The notes: a model not told the origin generated them from the letters alone. DNA of 64,000 nt from Mesorhizobium_L sp035547755 (GCA_035547755.1 DASZUG010000090.1:62001-126000), one strand, 5' to 3'; positions 41,694 to 51,499 are shown, counted from the stretch's first letter. Translations and numbers: made by a program.

Positions 41694-42560
41694 CTATTGT
41701 TTCAGCCGCCGGCAGATTTCGTCCAGTTGGTCCAGCGTACGATAGGCGATGCGCAACTCTCCGCCATTCCTGTGGTGCGCGATCGCAACCTTGAAACCCG
41801 TGGAATCGGACAGAAGCTTCTCCAGCGCGACGGTATCCGCGTCCTTCTCGACCGGCTCTCGCCTTTTTGCCGATTGGCTTTCCGGCTCCTGAGCAAGCGC
41901 TTCCGCCTGCCGCACGGACAGGCCGCCATCCACGATACGCCGCGCGAGTTTCTCCGGATCGTCGGCTGTGATGAGCGTTCGCGCGTGTCCAGCGGACAAC
42001 GCGCCATCGACCACCATCGCTTTGACGCTTTCCGGCAGCTTGAGCAGTCGGAGCGTGTTGGCGACATGGCTGCGGCTTTTGCCGATCACCTGCCCCAGAT
42101 CAGCCTGGCTGTAACCATGCTCGTCGACCAATTGCTGGTAGCCGAGCGCTTCCTCGAGAGGGTTGAGATCGGCCCTTTGCACATTCTCTACGATCGCGAG
42201 TTCAAGCGCCACGCGATCGCTGACATCGCGGACGATCACGGGAACTTCGGTAAGACCGGCCTTCTGCGCGGCGCGCCAGCGCCTTTCGCCGGCGATGATC
42301 TCATATCGGCTGCCATCCTGAATCGGCCTGACGACGACCGGCTGCACGACCCCATGTTCGCGAATGGATTGGGAAAGATCGTCCAATTCCCCTTCTGCGA
42401 AGTGGCGGCGCGGATTGCGCGGATTGGGGCTCATCAGTTCGATCGGCAGGTTTCGATCGGCGGCGACCGGCTTCGCCGCCGGCTCGGTCGGCTTGTCGAT
42501 CTCCCCGATCAACGCCGCAAGACCGCGGCCGAGTCTCCTGCGGGACAGATCATCGTTCAT
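41694..42560 (-). CDS. parB: Chromosome-partitioning protein ParB
   Basis: A 288-residue CTP-dependent DNA clamp that loads at parS. It has the basic N-terminal tail typical of ParB (RRRLGRGLAALIGE), the CTP-binding domain with the GERRWRAAQ motif (about 88-110), the helix-turn-helix that reads parS (SQADLGQVIGKSRSHVANTL) and a C-terminal dimerisation domain. It is directly downstream of parA, and five parS-like sites lie within 10 kb to the right, so the complete segregation module is in this window. Confidence 0.97.
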   Translation of the reverse strand: MNDDLSRRRLGRGLAALIGEIDKPTEPAAKPVAADRNLPIELMSPNPRNPRRHFAEGELDDLSQSIREHGVVQPVVVRPIQDGSRYEIIAGERRWRAAQKAGLTEVPVIVRDVSDRVALELAIVENVQRADLNPLEEALGYQQLVDEHGYSQADLGQVIGKSRSHVANTLRLLKLPESVKAMVVDGALSAGHARTLITADDPEKLARRIVDGGLSVRQAEALAQEPESQSAKRREPVEKDADTVALEKLLSDSTGFKVAIAHHRNGGELRIAYRTLDQLDEICRRLKQ

Positions 42561-42580
42561 CGCGCATCACTCCAATTCGA

Positions 42581-43378
42581 TCATGCGGCCCGAAGCCGGC
42601 GCTCGCGGCGGATCACTTCCGAAGCCAGCTGGAGATAGGCCTGGCTGCCGGCGCATTTCAAATCATAAAGAATCGCCGGCTTTCCATGCGAAGGCGCCTC
42701 CGAGACCCTGACATTGCGCGGAATGACCGTCTCATAGACCTTGTCGCCCATATGGGCGCGCACGTCATCCACCACCTGATTCGCGAGATTGTTGCGGCCA
42801 TCGAACATGGTCAACACGATGCCCTGGATCGACAGGTCGGGATTGATCGTCCGGCGGACCTGATCGACCGTTTGGAGCAACTGGCTTAATCCCTCGAGCG
42901 CAAAGAATTCGCATTGAAGCGGCACCAGGACGGAATCAGCGGCCGCCATGGAATTCAACGTGAGAAGATTGAGGGAAGGGGGGCAGTCGATAAGCACGTA
43001 AGAAAAGCGGTTCTCTTCCGCACGATGGGCTTCGAGCGCCGATTTCAACCGGGTTACGCGGTCAGGCGCCGCGGCGATCTCCATTTCGACGCCAAGCAGA
43101 TCAAGCGTGGAAGGAACGATCGACAGGCCGGGAACGGCTGTTTCGATCGCAGCGGCGCCGAGCGTGGCATTGCCCGTCAGCATGTCGTAAGACGACAGCG
43201 TCCGGTTATGGCGATCGATGCCTAGGCCGGTGCTGGCATTGCCCTGTGGGTCGAGGTCAACGATCAGAACTGATTCGCCAATCGCGGCAAGCGCGGTGGC
43301 AAGATTGATCGCCGTGGTTGTTTTTCCCACGCCGCCTTTCTGGTTGGCGACGGTAATGACACGAGGATAGGACTTCAT
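42581..43378 (-). CDS. parA: Chromosome-partitioning ATPase ParA
   Basis: A 265-residue deviant Walker ATPase of the chromosomal ParA/Soj type. VANQKGGVGKTTTAINLATA is the deviant Walker A motif with the signature lysine, VLIVDLDPQGNASTGLGI is Walker A', and YVLIDCPPSLNLLT is Walker B. There is no N-terminal helix-turn-helix, which distinguishes it from plasmid type Ia ParA. It overlaps rsmG by four bases (ATGA) and is followed by parB 20 bases later. Confidence 0.97.
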   Translation of the reverse strand: MKSYPRVITVANQKGGVGKTTTAINLATALAAIGESVLIVDLDPQGNASTGLGIDRHNRTLSSYDMLTGNATLGAAAIETAVPGLSIVPSTLDLLGVEMEIAAAPDRVTRLKSALEAHRAEENRFSYVLIDCPPSLNLLTLNSMAAADSVLVPLQCEFFALEGLSQLLQTVDQVRRTINPDLSIQGIVLTMFDGRNNLANQVVDDVRAHMGDKVYETVIPRNVRVSEAPSHGKPAILYDLKCAGSQAYLQLASEVIRRERRLRAA

Positions 43379-44046
43379 GGGCGCGCCGAATGAACCTTCT
43401 TCGATGCCTTTCCGGCCGCTTTGGGCCGCAAATTGCTGATTTCGAGAACGATCCCCTCAGGATTCGTCCTGCTTCGGTGTTCTACCAGATCGAAATCCCA
43501 ACGGTCACGGCTTTCCTGCACTTCTACACCGAATTCACGGCCCTTCATAAAAAGTGCGCGGGAACCTCTCGTCAGCCATGGTTCCGACCATTGCAGCAAT
43601 TGCGGTAGGGGCGCGAGCGCCCGCGCCGTTATAATTTCGGCCGTTCCGATCGCGTCGACGGCATCTTCTATTCGGCGGGGCAGGATTTCCGCAATTTCGA
43701 CGTGCGCGAGGGCGGATTGCAGAAAAGCCGCTTTTTTTCGGTTGCTTTCTACAAGGCGGACACGCGATCCCGGTCTGTCACTGAGGAGAATAGCAAGGAT
43801 GGCGCCTGGAAATCCACCGCCGGAGCCGAAATCGACCCATTGGCGAGCAGCCGGAGCCAACCGTAAAAGTTGAGCGCTATCAAGAATGTGGCGATCCCAC
43901 AGCTTCGGCAGTTGAGACGGCGAAGTCAGATTAATCTGCGTCGCCCATTTCAGGAAAATCGCCTCGAACCCCAGCAAGGCTTCAAATGTTTCACGTGAAA
44001 CGGCCCCGGCGACCGCCTCCAATTGCTGCAATCTGCTGTCGGTCAA
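43375..44046 (-). CDS. rsmG: 16S rRNA (guanine527-N7)-methyltransferase
   Basis: A 223-residue class I methyltransferase (GidB). The SAM-binding motif is WVDFGSGGGFPGAILAILL, and the post-motifs ARALAPLPQLLQW and FMKGREF are standard. The start appears to be TTG 44046, which overlaps the mnmG stop (TTGA). Codons near 15-20 (VSRET) coincide with a parS palindrome at 43987-44002, so part of this coding sequence doubles as a segregation site. Confidence 0.95.
   Translation of the reverse strand: MTDSRLQQLEAVAGAVSRETFEALLGFEAIFLKWATQINLTSPSQLPKLWDRHILDSAQLLRLAPAARQWVDFGSGGGFPGAILAILLSDRPGSRVRLVESNRKKAAFLQSALAHVEIAEILPRRIEDAVDAIGTAEIITARALAPLPQLLQWSEPWLTRGSRALFMKGREFGVEVQESRDRWDFDLVEHRSRTNPEGIVLEISNLRPKAAGKASKKVHSARP
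43987..44002. other. parS site inside rsmG
   Basis: TGTTTCACGTGAAACG contains the full 14-base palindrome GTTTCACGTGAAAC of the conserved bacterial parS sequence. It lies in the rsmG coding region, where it encodes VSRET. It is 1.4 kb from parB and is the parS nearest to parAB. Confidence 0.9.
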
Positions 44047-45917
44047 GAAGCTTTTCGCGACAACGCGCCTTCCCTCGTCCTCAGATGCCCCAGTATAAGG
44101 GCAAGCGCCGCCGGCGTCATGCCATCCACCCTGTTCGCTTCGGCAATCGATCTCGGTTTGGAAGCGGATAATTTTTGGCGCAACTCGTTGGAAAGACCGG
44201 AAAAATCGGAATAATCGAGATCGTCGGGAATCATTCTTTGCTCCTCACGCCGCAGCAATGAGATGTCGACTTTCTGGCGATCGAGATAGACGGAATACCG
44301 TGCCTCCGTCTCGAGTTTTTCCCGTGTCTTGGTATCGAATTCACCGATTTCAGGCCAAATGGTTTGTAAGCGTGATATATCTGTTCCGCTCTGCGCCATC
44401 AGGTCGTAGGCACTGCGTCGGACGCCATCCAGATTGACGTTGAGCCCGTGTTTGCGTGCCTCGTTAGGCGTCAGGGAAACGCTGCGGGTGAAGCGCCTTG
44501 CCTCGTTCAATTTCCTTATTTGTTCGCGAAACCGTTCCGATCGCTCATATCCGACCATGCCGAGTTCGACCGCTATGGGCGTCAACCTCTCGTCGGCATT
44601 GTCGGCGCGCAGCGAAAGCCTGAATTCCGCGCGCGATGTGAACATCCTGTAAGGTTCTGACACGCCGCGGGAAATCAGATCATCGACCAGGACGCCGAGA
44701 TAGGCGTCGCCACGTCCAAGGACAATCCCAGCCTCGCCAGCGGCGCGCCGGGCTGCGTTCAACCCGGCAAGAAGACCCTGGGCCGCTGCCTCCTCGTAGC
44801 CCGTCGTTCCGTTGATCTGTCCTGCAAGGAACAGGCCGCCGACCCGTCTCGTTTCAAGTGTCGGTTCCAACTCACGCGGATCAACGTGATCATATTCGAT
44901 TGCATAGCCCGGCCGGAGCATTTTCGCTCTTTCGAGACCCGGAATCGTTTTCAGGAGTTCCAGCTGGACGTCTTCCGGAAGCGAGGTCGAAATTCCGTTC
45001 GGGTAAACCGTGTCGTCGTCAAGACCTTCCGGTTCAAGAAAAATCTGATGGCTATCCCGATCCGCGAATTTGACAATCTTATCCTCCACCGAGGGGCAAT
45101 AGCGCGGCCCAATGCCCGAAATCGAGCCCGAATACATGGCAGACCGGCGAAGGTTTGTACGGATGATCTCATGGGTGGCGGAAGTGGTTCTCGTGATTCC
45201 GCACTCGATCTGCGGCGTCGAAATGACGTCGGTCAACAAGGAAAACGGAACCGGATCCTCATCCGCCTTTTGCATGTCGAGGGAGACCCAGTCGATCGTC
45301 CTGCCATCGAGACGCGGCGGCGTCCCTGTTTTCAGGCGCCCGAGCGCGAATCCGGCGCGCTCCAGCATGGTGGAAAGACCGAGAGAAGGATTTTCGCCGT
45401 AGCGGCCAGCGGGAAAGCGCCGCTCGCCTATATGGATGAGACCTCTTAGGAAGGTGCCCGTGGTCAGCACGATAGCGCCGCAGCGCAGCGCCCGGCCGCC
45501 CGACAGCTGAACGGAATGAGCGTTTCCGTCCGGAAGTTCGATATGGAGCGCTTCACCTTCGATCACGTCCAGGCGGGGCTGCGCCTCGATCGCCGCCTGC
45601 ATGGCCAGCCTGTAAAGTTTTCGGTCAGCTTGTGTTCGCGGGCCTCTGACGGCCGGCCCTTTCCTCCGATTCAGCAATCGGAACTGGATGCCCGCCGCGT
45701 CGGCGACACGCCCCATCAGGCCGTCGAAGGCGTCGATTTCTCGAACGAGGTGGCCTTTTCCCAGCCCGCCGATCGCCGGGTTGCAGGACATCGCGCCGAT
45801 CGCGTCCTTCGACATGGTAACGAGCGCCGTCGAGGCGCCATAGCGCGCCGCGGCCGACGCCGCTTCACAGCCGGCATGACCACCACCGATAACGACCACA
45901 TCATAATGAGAGAGCAT
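44043..45917 (-). CDS. mnmG: tRNA 5-carboxymethylaminomethyluridine synthesis protein MnmG (GidA)
   Basis: FAD protein of 624 residues (ATG 45917) that acts with MnmE on wobble uridine 34. The FAD motif is VVIGGGHAGCEAA, followed by RRKGPAVRGPRTQADRKLY, GRLKTGTPPRLDG and GLFLAGQINGTTGYEEAAAQ, all diagnostic. GTG 45923, two codons upstream, is an alternative start. Gene order mnmE-mnmG-rsmG-parA-parB on one strand matches the classical origin-proximal gid-par cluster. Confidence 0.96.
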   Translation of the reverse strand: MLSHYDVVVIGGGHAGCEAASAAARYGASTALVTMSKDAIGAMSCNPAIGGLGKGHLVREIDAFDGLMGRVADAAGIQFRLLNRRKGPAVRGPRTQADRKLYRLAMQAAIEAQPRLDVIEGEALHIELPDGNAHSVQLSGGRALRCGAIVLTTGTFLRGLIHIGERRFPAGRYGENPSLGLSTMLERAGFALGRLKTGTPPRLDGRTIDWVSLDMQKADEDPVPFSLLTDVISTPQIECGITRTTSATHEIIRTNLRRSAMYSGSISGIGPRYCPSVEDKIVKFADRDSHQIFLEPEGLDDDTVYPNGISTSLPEDVQLELLKTIPGLERAKMLRPGYAIEYDHVDPRELEPTLETRRVGGLFLAGQINGTTGYEEAAAQGLLAGLNAARRAAGEAGIVLGRGDAYLGVLVDDLISRGVSEPYRMFTSRAEFRLSLRADNADERLTPIAVELGMVGYERSERFREQIRKLNEARRFTRSVSLTPNEARKHGLNVNLDGVRRSAYDLMAQSGTDISRLQTIWPEIGEFDTKTREKLETEARYSVYLDRQKVDISLLRREEQRMIPDDLDYSDFSGLSNELRQKLSASKPRSIAEANRVDGMTPAALALILGHLRTREGALSRKAS

Positions 45918-45979
45918 GACCACAATCCGTTTGCCGTCAGATGTCCCTGCTTCCGTAGCCTGTCAAGGAATTAGTGAGT

Positions 45980-45995
45980 TGTTTCACGTGAAACA
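45980..45995. other. Perfect parS site between mnmE and mnmG
   Basis: TGTTTCACGTGAAACA is an uninterrupted 16-base palindrome identical to the canonical parS consensus. It lies in the short mnmE-mnmG intergenic region, about 3.4 kb from the parB start, and is the only perfect 16-base copy in the window. Confidence 0.95.
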
Positions 45996-46035
45996 ATCTC
46001 CCGCTGGCACGTGATCAAACTGATCCAATGGCCAA

Positions 46036-46051
46036 TGTTTCACGTGAATCA
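46036..46051. other. Second parS site at the end of mnmE
   Basis: TGTTTCACGTGAATCA differs from the perfect site by one base in the right arm and lies 56 bp from it (about five helical turns). It overlaps the mnmE stop codon at 46049-46051. Confidence 0.8.
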
Positions 46052-47401
46052 TTTGCCGATGCAGAAGCTGGAAAACACCACGTCGAGAATATCCTCGACG
46101 CCGATCTTGCCCACAATACGTCCGAGCGAATCGCTTGCCTCACGCAAGTCCTCGGCTTTCAATTCCAATTCCTTCCGACCGTCTTCAATCGCGGCTTTCA
46201 AAGAAGCCTGGCAACGTAGCAGCTGTTCCACATGCCGTGCACGGCTGGGCAGAATATCCGCCACAGAACCGGCGTGATCCGCCGCCCAGCGAGAAAGTAT
46301 CTGCAGGAGAACAGGAATTCCCGCCCCCGTTTTTGAGGAAAGCGCAAGATCAAAATCGCCCTTCACCGCACCGTTCCACAGATCCGCCTTTGTGCCGACG
46401 CGGATCACCTTTTTATCCGAAGGGGGAATGACGTCCTGATGTTGATCGGTCACGTCGCTGACAAGCAAAATAAGATCGGCGCGCTGGCTTTTCTCGAGCG
46501 CCCTCTCGATGCCGATGGTTTCCACCGCGCCGGCTCCTTCCCTTATGCCGGCTGTATCGGTCAGGATGACCTTGTAACCGTCAAGATCGAGGACCACCTC
46601 GACGAGATCGCGCGTCGTCCCGGGTTCATCCGTCACGATGGCGACGTCTCTCCTGGCCAGAGCATTGAGGAGGCTCGACTTGCCGGCATTGGGCGCGCCG
46701 ATGATGACGACGCTTAGCCCTTCCCTGATGATCTCGGCGCGGTGGTAATCGTTGAGATGCGCTTCGATCTCCTCCGCAAGTTCTTTGACATTTTCCCAAA
46801 CAGTATCGGCCACGGAACCCGGAACATCGCCCTCATCCGCAAAGTCGAGATCGGCTTCGATCAGGGCACGCGCGCGGATGATCTGTTCGCGCCAGGAGAG
46901 ATAAAGGGCGCCCTGGCGGCCGGCCGCATTGGAGAGTGCGAACCGCCTCTGCGCTTCCGTCTCGGCCGCGATAAGATCGCCGAGCGCCTCCGCCTCGGTC
47001 AGGTCCATCTTGCCGAGAAGGAAGGCGCGCCGTGTGAATTCGCCCGCCTCCGCCTGCCTGAAACCGGCTTTCGCCTGAAGAAAATCGAGCATGGCGCCGA
47101 CAACGGCAGGGCCGCCATGGAGGTGGAATTCGGCCATATCCTCTCCGGTAAAACTCCGCGGTCCGGGAAAGAACAAGACCAGCCCGCGGTCGATAAGAGC
47201 ACCGACGCCGGTGCGGATCGGCCTCAGCGCAGCCATCCTTTCCGCGGGCAGCATTCCCGCCGAAGCACGAAGGACCTCCCGCACATGTGGGCCGGAAAGC
47301 CGCACGACTGCGACACCGGCCGGAAGCCTGCCGCTCGACAGGGCATAGATCGTATCGCGAAAGAGGAGTTGCCCGGTGTCCATCTCCGTCCTAGCTTTCA
47401 T
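46049..47401 (-). CDS. mnmE: tRNA modification GTPase MnmE
   Basis: A 450-residue protein with an N-terminal folate-binding domain (DTIYALSSGRLPAGVAVVRL), a helical domain and an inserted Ras-like G domain. The G-domain motifs are G1 GAPNAGKSS, G2 TTRD, G3 DTAG and a G4-like TKAD. The C-terminal redox motif CIGK is complete. ATG 47401 is used; ATG 47383 (MDTGQLLFRDTIYAL) is an alternative with GGACGGAG close by. It partners with MnmG downstream. Confidence 0.95.
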   Translation of the reverse strand: MKARTEMDTGQLLFRDTIYALSSGRLPAGVAVVRLSGPHVREVLRASAGMLPAERMAALRPIRTGVGALIDRGLVLFFPGPRSFTGEDMAEFHLHGGPAVVGAMLDFLQAKAGFRQAEAGEFTRRAFLLGKMDLTEAEALGDLIAAETEAQRRFALSNAAGRQGALYLSWREQIIRARALIEADLDFADEGDVPGSVADTVWENVKELAEEIEAHLNDYHRAEIIREGLSVVIIGAPNAGKSSLLNALARRDVAIVTDEPGTTRDLVEVVLDLDGYKVILTDTAGIREGAGAVETIGIERALEKSQRADLILLVSDVTDQHQDVIPPSDKKVIRVGTKADLWNGAVKGDFDLALSSKTGAGIPVLLQILSRWAADHAGSVADILPSRARHVEQLLRCQASLKAAIEDGRKELELKAEDLREASDSLGRIVGKIGVEDILDVVFSSFCIGK

Positions 47402-47427
47402 CACCTATTCCGCTCGAAAGGCGACCG

Positions 47428-49425
47428 ATGCCCCTGCCCGCTCGAAACCTGCTCGATCAGGAAACCAGCCCCTATCTGCTCCAGCACAAGGACAATCCCG
47501 TCCACTGGCGTGCCTGGACGGCCGATGCACTGAAGGAAGCGCAAGAGCGAAACCGACCTATCCTCCTCTCGGTCGGTTACGCCGCCTGCCATTGGTGCCA
47601 TGTCATGGCGCATGAGAGCTTCGAAAATCAAGCCGTGGCCGATGTGATGAACCGCCTCTTCGTCAATATCAAGGTCGATCGGGAGGAACGGCCTGACATC
47701 GACCAGATCTATATGGCCGCGCTCAATGCAACCGGAGAACAGGGCGGCTGGCCGTTAACCATGTTCCTCACCCCCGACGCCAAGCCATTTTGGGGCGGAA
47801 CCTATTTCCCGCCCGAACCGCGCTATGGAAGGGCTGGTTTTGTCCAAGTTCTGGAAGCCATCAGCAAAGCCTGGGGGGAAAAGAAGGACGAGATCAGCCA
47901 AAGCGCGGCCAAGCTCACCGTCTTTGTCGGCCGGCAATTGTCTCCGGAACATCAACCCGCCGCCTTCAGCGCCGAAAGCCTTCCGCGCCTGGCTGAAGCC
48001 ATTCAGAGCATGATCGATCCAAAAAAAGGCGGACTGAATGGCGCCCCAAAATTCCCGAACATGCCTCTGATGTCCACCCTATGGCTCAACTGGCTCGAGA
48101 ATGGCGACCGACAAAACCGCGACTCGGTCCTGAATACCCTCTCCCATATGCTGAACGGCGGGATTTACGATCATGTTGGCGGCGGTCTTTGCCGTTATTC
48201 GACCGACGCCGATTGGCTCGTGCCGCATTTCGAGAAGATGCTCTATGACAACGCCCAGCTGATCCGGCTATGCAATTGGGCGTTTGGCGCGACAAAGGAA
48301 GAACTGTTTCGGACTCGAATCGAAGATACGATCGGGTGGTTGCTGCGGGAAATGCTCCTCACGGGCCCGGCCTTCGCGGCGAGCCTCGATGCCGATTCCG
48401 GCGGCGAGGAAGGGCGCTTCTATACCTGGACGGACGAAGAGATCGCGGCGGTCCTCGCGGGAGAGACAGAGCAATTCCTTCGAAACTATAATCTATCCAA
48501 ACCGACACAATGGGAAGGCGATCCAATCCTGCATAGGGCGGTGGATGTTTCACGTGAATCCACTTCCGATCGCCACCTGCTGGAGAAACTGCGCATTGCC
48601 CGCGAGCATCGGACGCGTCCCGGACGTGACGACAAAATCCTTGTCGACTGGAATGGCTTGGCCCTGCGCGCGCTTGTCGAGGCCAGCCGTCTGTTCGGCC
48701 GGAATGACTGGCTTGAATCGGCGCAATCCGTCTACCGCTTCATAGGCGGATCGATTGATCCCGCCGGTCGACTACCGCATTCGATCCGGGATGAAAACCG
48801 CCTCTTCCCAGCGATGGCTACGGATTACGCCAGCATGATCAATGCAGCGATCTCGCTCTTCGAAGCGACGCGGGACAATGACTACCTCACCGACGCTCAC
48901 AATTGGATGGCGAAGCTTGACGAATGGTATCGTGACGAAAGTGGTAGCGGCTATTACCTCACCGCTTCCGACAGTGGCGACGTCCCGCTCCGGATCCGCG
49001 GCGATACCGATGACGCCGTTCCCTCCGCCAGGGCCCAGATCATCGAAGCGATGGCGCGCCTCGCCAATGCCACAGGCGCCGAGGATCTGGCGATCCGATG
49101 CGAGACGCTTGTCCAGGCGTCGCTCGGGCGGATTGCGAACCGGCAATACGGGCAGGCGGGCATCATCAACGCCGCCACACTCGCGGCCAACCCGCACAAA
49201 CTCCTCCTCGTAGAGGCTGAAAATGCAATATTTATTCCGGTAGCGAATCGGTGTCCCGATCCACGACGGGTTGATGTGGTCGTCGGCATCGGCGCGAAAG
49301 CCGCAAACCTGCCAGGCAATGTTCTTCCGGACACGACGAGGCCGGGAGCCTGGCTCTGCCGCGACCAGGCTTGCCTTCCCCCAATCCATGATCCCGATAA
49401 GCTTGAGCAGGCGTTAATGCGCTAA
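47428..49425 (+). CDS. DUF255 thioredoxin-domain protein (YyaL/SSP411 family)
   Basis: A 665-residue protein. The N-terminal thioredoxin-like DUF255 domain (about 1-170) carries a CxxC pair in YAACHWCHVMAHESF and the segment EERPDIDQIYMAALNATGEQ. The remaining two thirds form an (alpha/alpha)6-barrel related to N-acylglucosamine epimerases (HFEKMLYDNAQLIRLC). The biochemical role is not established. It diverges from mnmE (26 bases apart) and converges on rho. A parS site lies inside the coding sequence at 48546. Confidence 0.93.
   Translation: MPLPARNLLDQETSPYLLQHKDNPVHWRAWTADALKEAQERNRPILLSVGYAACHWCHVMAHESFENQAVADVMNRLFVNIKVDREERPDIDQIYMAALNATGEQGGWPLTMFLTPDAKPFWGGTYFPPEPRYGRAGFVQVLEAISKAWGEKKDEISQSAAKLTVFVGRQLSPEHQPAAFSAESLPRLAEAIQSMIDPKKGGLNGAPKFPNMPLMSTLWLNWLENGDRQNRDSVLNTLSHMLNGGIYDHVGGGLCRYSTDADWLVPHFEKMLYDNAQLIRLCNWAFGATKEELFRTRIEDTIGWLLREMLLTGPAFAASLDADSGGEEGRFYTWTDEEIAAVLAGETEQFLRNYNLSKPTQWEGDPILHRAVDVSRESTSDRHLLEKLRIAREHRTRPGRDDKILVDWNGLALRALVEASRLFGRNDWLESAQSVYRFIGGSIDPAGRLPHSIRDENRLFPAMATDYASMINAAISLFEATRDNDYLTDAHNWMAKLDEWYRDESGSGYYLTASDSGDVPLRIRGDTDDAVPSARAQIIEAMARLANATGAEDLAIRCETLVQASLGRIANRQYGQAGIINAATLAANPHKLLLVEAENAIFIPVANRCPDPRRVDVVVGIGAKAANLPGNVLPDTTRPGAWLCRDQACLPPIHDPDKLEQALMR
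48546..48561. other. parS-like site inside the DUF255 gene
   Basis: TGTTTCACGTGAATCC keeps the GTTTCACGTGAA core and matches the variant seen at 46036 in all but the last base. In the gene it encodes VSRES, the same peptide context as the parS in rsmG. It lies 2.5 kb from the neighbouring sites, between parAB and the predicted origin. Confidence 0.75.
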
Positions 49426-49536
49426 ATCGCCTATGCGAACATAAAGAGAACAAACTATCATTGAGCGGTGTGATAATGGCGTCGCTCTGAATGACAAGCG
49501 GCAGAACCTATTCGATCAGACTAACCGCATACCGCA

Positions 49537-50802
49537 TCAGGTGTTCATCGAATCGAAGAAGTCGGAGTTCGATTTGGTCTGCTTGAGCTTGTCGATCAGG
49601 AACTCGATCGCATCCGTGGTTCCCATCGGAGCCAGAATACGGCGCAAGACGAAGATCTTCTGCAAGTCGGCCCTCGGGATGAGCAAATCTTCCTTGCGCG
49701 TGCCCGACTTCAGAATATCCATCGATGGGAAGATGCGCTTGTCCGCGACCTTGCGGTCGAGAACGATCTCGGAATTTCCTGTTCCCTTGAACTCCTCGAA
49801 AATGACTTCGTCCATGCGGCTACCGGTATCGATAAGCGCGGTGGCTATGATCGTCAGCGAGCCGCCTTCCTCGATATTGCGGGCCGCGCCGAAGAAACGC
49901 TTCGGTCGCTGGAGCGCATTCGCATCGACACCGCCGGTCAAAACCTTTCCGGAAGAGGGCACGACGGTGTTATAAGCGCGGCCGAGACGCGTGATGGAAT
50001 CGAGCAGGATGACCACGTCCCTGCCATGCTCGACCAACCGCTTCGCCTTCTCGATCACCATTTCCGCGACCTGGACGTGGCGCACGGCCGGTTCGTCGAA
50101 GGTCGAGGAAATCACCTCGCCCTTCACCGAGCGCTGCATGTCCGTCACTTCCTCCGGCCGCTCGTCGATCAGGAGAACGATCAGAAAGCACTCGGGGTGA
50201 TTGGACGTGATCGAATGCGCGATGTTCTGCAGGAGGACGGTCTTGCCGGTCCTTGGCGGCGCGACGATCAGACCGCGCTGTCCCTTTCCGAGCGGCGCCA
50301 CGAGGTCGATCACGCGTGCCGAAAGATCCTTGGTCGTCGGGTTCTCGACCTCCATCTTCAGACGCTCGTTCGGATAGAGCGGCGTGAGGTTGTCGAAATG
50401 GATCTTGTGACGAATTTTTTCGGGGTCTTCAAAATTGATCGTGTTGACTTTGAGGAGGGCGAAATAGCGCTCGCCCTCCTTGGGTCCGCGAATGGGTCCT
50501 TCCACCGTATCGCCGCTCTTCAGCGAAAAGCGTCGGATCTGAGAGGGCGAAATGTAAATATCGTCCGGGCCGGGAAGATAGTTCGCATTGGCCGAACGCA
50601 GAAAGCCGAAGCCGTCCTGGAGGACCTCAACCACGCCTTCCCCGACGATCTCCGTTTCCTGCATCGCGAGCTTTTTCAGGATCGCGAACATGAGTTCCTG
50701 TTTGCGCAGAACGCTCGCATTCTCGACCTCGAGCGATTCGGCAAAAGCGATGAGATCGGTCGGAGTCTTGCTCTTGAGTTCCTGTAGTTTCATTTCCTGC
50801 AT
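49537..50802 (-). CDS. rho: Transcription termination factor Rho
   Basis: A 421-residue hexameric RNA helicase. The N-terminus MQEMKLQELKSKTPTDLIAF and the RNA-binding CSD (GFGFLRSANANYLPGPDDIY) precede the ATPase core with Walker A APPRTGKTVLLQNIA, the Q-loop/R-loop region LGRAYNTVVPSSGKVLTGG and EGGSLTIIATALIDTGS. ATG 50802 reproduces the usual rhizobial N-terminus; the frame is open 25 codons further up without support. It lies between the DUF255 gene and hemJ, as in other Hyphomicrobiales origin regions. Confidence 0.97.
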   Translation of the reverse strand: MQEMKLQELKSKTPTDLIAFAESLEVENASVLRKQELMFAILKKLAMQETEIVGEGVVEVLQDGFGFLRSANANYLPGPDDIYISPSQIRRFSLKSGDTVEGPIRGPKEGERYFALLKVNTINFEDPEKIRHKIHFDNLTPLYPNERLKMEVENPTTKDLSARVIDLVAPLGKGQRGLIVAPPRTGKTVLLQNIAHSITSNHPECFLIVLLIDERPEEVTDMQRSVKGEVISSTFDEPAVRHVQVAEMVIEKAKRLVEHGRDVVILLDSITRLGRAYNTVVPSSGKVLTGGVDANALQRPKRFFGAARNIEEGGSLTIIATALIDTGSRMDEVIFEEFKGTGNSEIVLDRKVADKRIFPSMDILKSGTRKEDLLIPRADLQKIFVLRRILAPMGTTDAIEFLIDKLKQTKSNSDFFDSMNT

Positions 50803-50950
50803 GATGCGGGCTCTGTGCGGTACGAGATGGGGATGAGCGAAAGCCTGCTGCGGTATGAGGGAAAAATGCAGAAGCAACGCTGGAAAGGAGAGGGCGACTT
50901 CATACCGTTCTCCCGCCGAAAGGGCAATACGCGTTTTGCAGTCGCCTTGC

Positions 50951-51499
50951 TCAGAACGGCTTTACGATCACCATCACGACGATGACGATCATCAGCAATG
51001 TGGGAATTTCGTTCATCAAGCGCCAGTGCCTTGATGATTTTTTGTTGCGGTCCTCGTTGAACGCCCGCACGGCGCTGGAAAAATAGCCATGCAAGGCAGA
51101 CAAGGCGATGACCGCGGCGAGTTTGACGTGAAGCCAGCCAGCCGAAAACCAGTGGCCGTCCCATGCCAGCCAGAGGCCGAAGACCCATGTCACGATCATC
51201 GCTGGGTTGATGATCGCCCTGAGCAGGCGTCGTTCCATCACCTTGAAGGTTTCCGATTGTGGCGATCCCGGCTCGACTTCCGCATGATAGACGAACAATC
51301 GGGGCAGGTAGAGCATCCCCGCCATCCATGAAATCACGGCGATGACGTGAATGGCTTTTGCCCAGGGATAGAAGCCCGAGGGGTTGATATAGAAGAGCAG
51401 CCCGGCAAGAACGAGAAAAATGACAAGGGCGACTGCGGCGCGCAACATCGCGCTGCGGCCGCTGCCATGGCGCTTGTCAAGGACGAGCTTTTCCGACAT
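50951..51499 (-). CDS. hemJ: Protoporphyrinogen IX oxidase HemJ (UPF0093)
   Basis: A 182-residue, about four- to five-helix membrane protein. HemJ-family segments are WAKAIHVIAVISWMAGMLYL with the essential histidine, LPRLFVYHAEVEPGSPQSET, and HVKLAAVIALSALHGYFSSA with the second conserved histidine and lysine. It catalyses protoporphyrinogen to protoporphyrin where HemG and HemY oxidases are absent. The start codon abuts the hemE stop (51500), so hemE and hemJ form a tight haem pair. Confidence 0.94.
   Translation of the reverse strand: MSEKLVLDKRHGSGRSAMLRAAVALVIFLVLAGLLFYINPSGFYPWAKAIHVIAVISWMAGMLYLPRLFVYHAEVEPGSPQSETFKVMERRLLRAIINPAMIVTWVFGLWLAWDGHWFSAGWLHVKLAAVIALSALHGYFSSAVRAFNEDRNKKSSRHWRLMNEIPTLLMIVIVVMVIVKPF

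Noticed and set aside
45980..46051. Palindromes between mnmE and mnmG considered as transcription terminators
   Set aside because: They match the parS consensus and lie near parAB and four like sites; no T-run follows.
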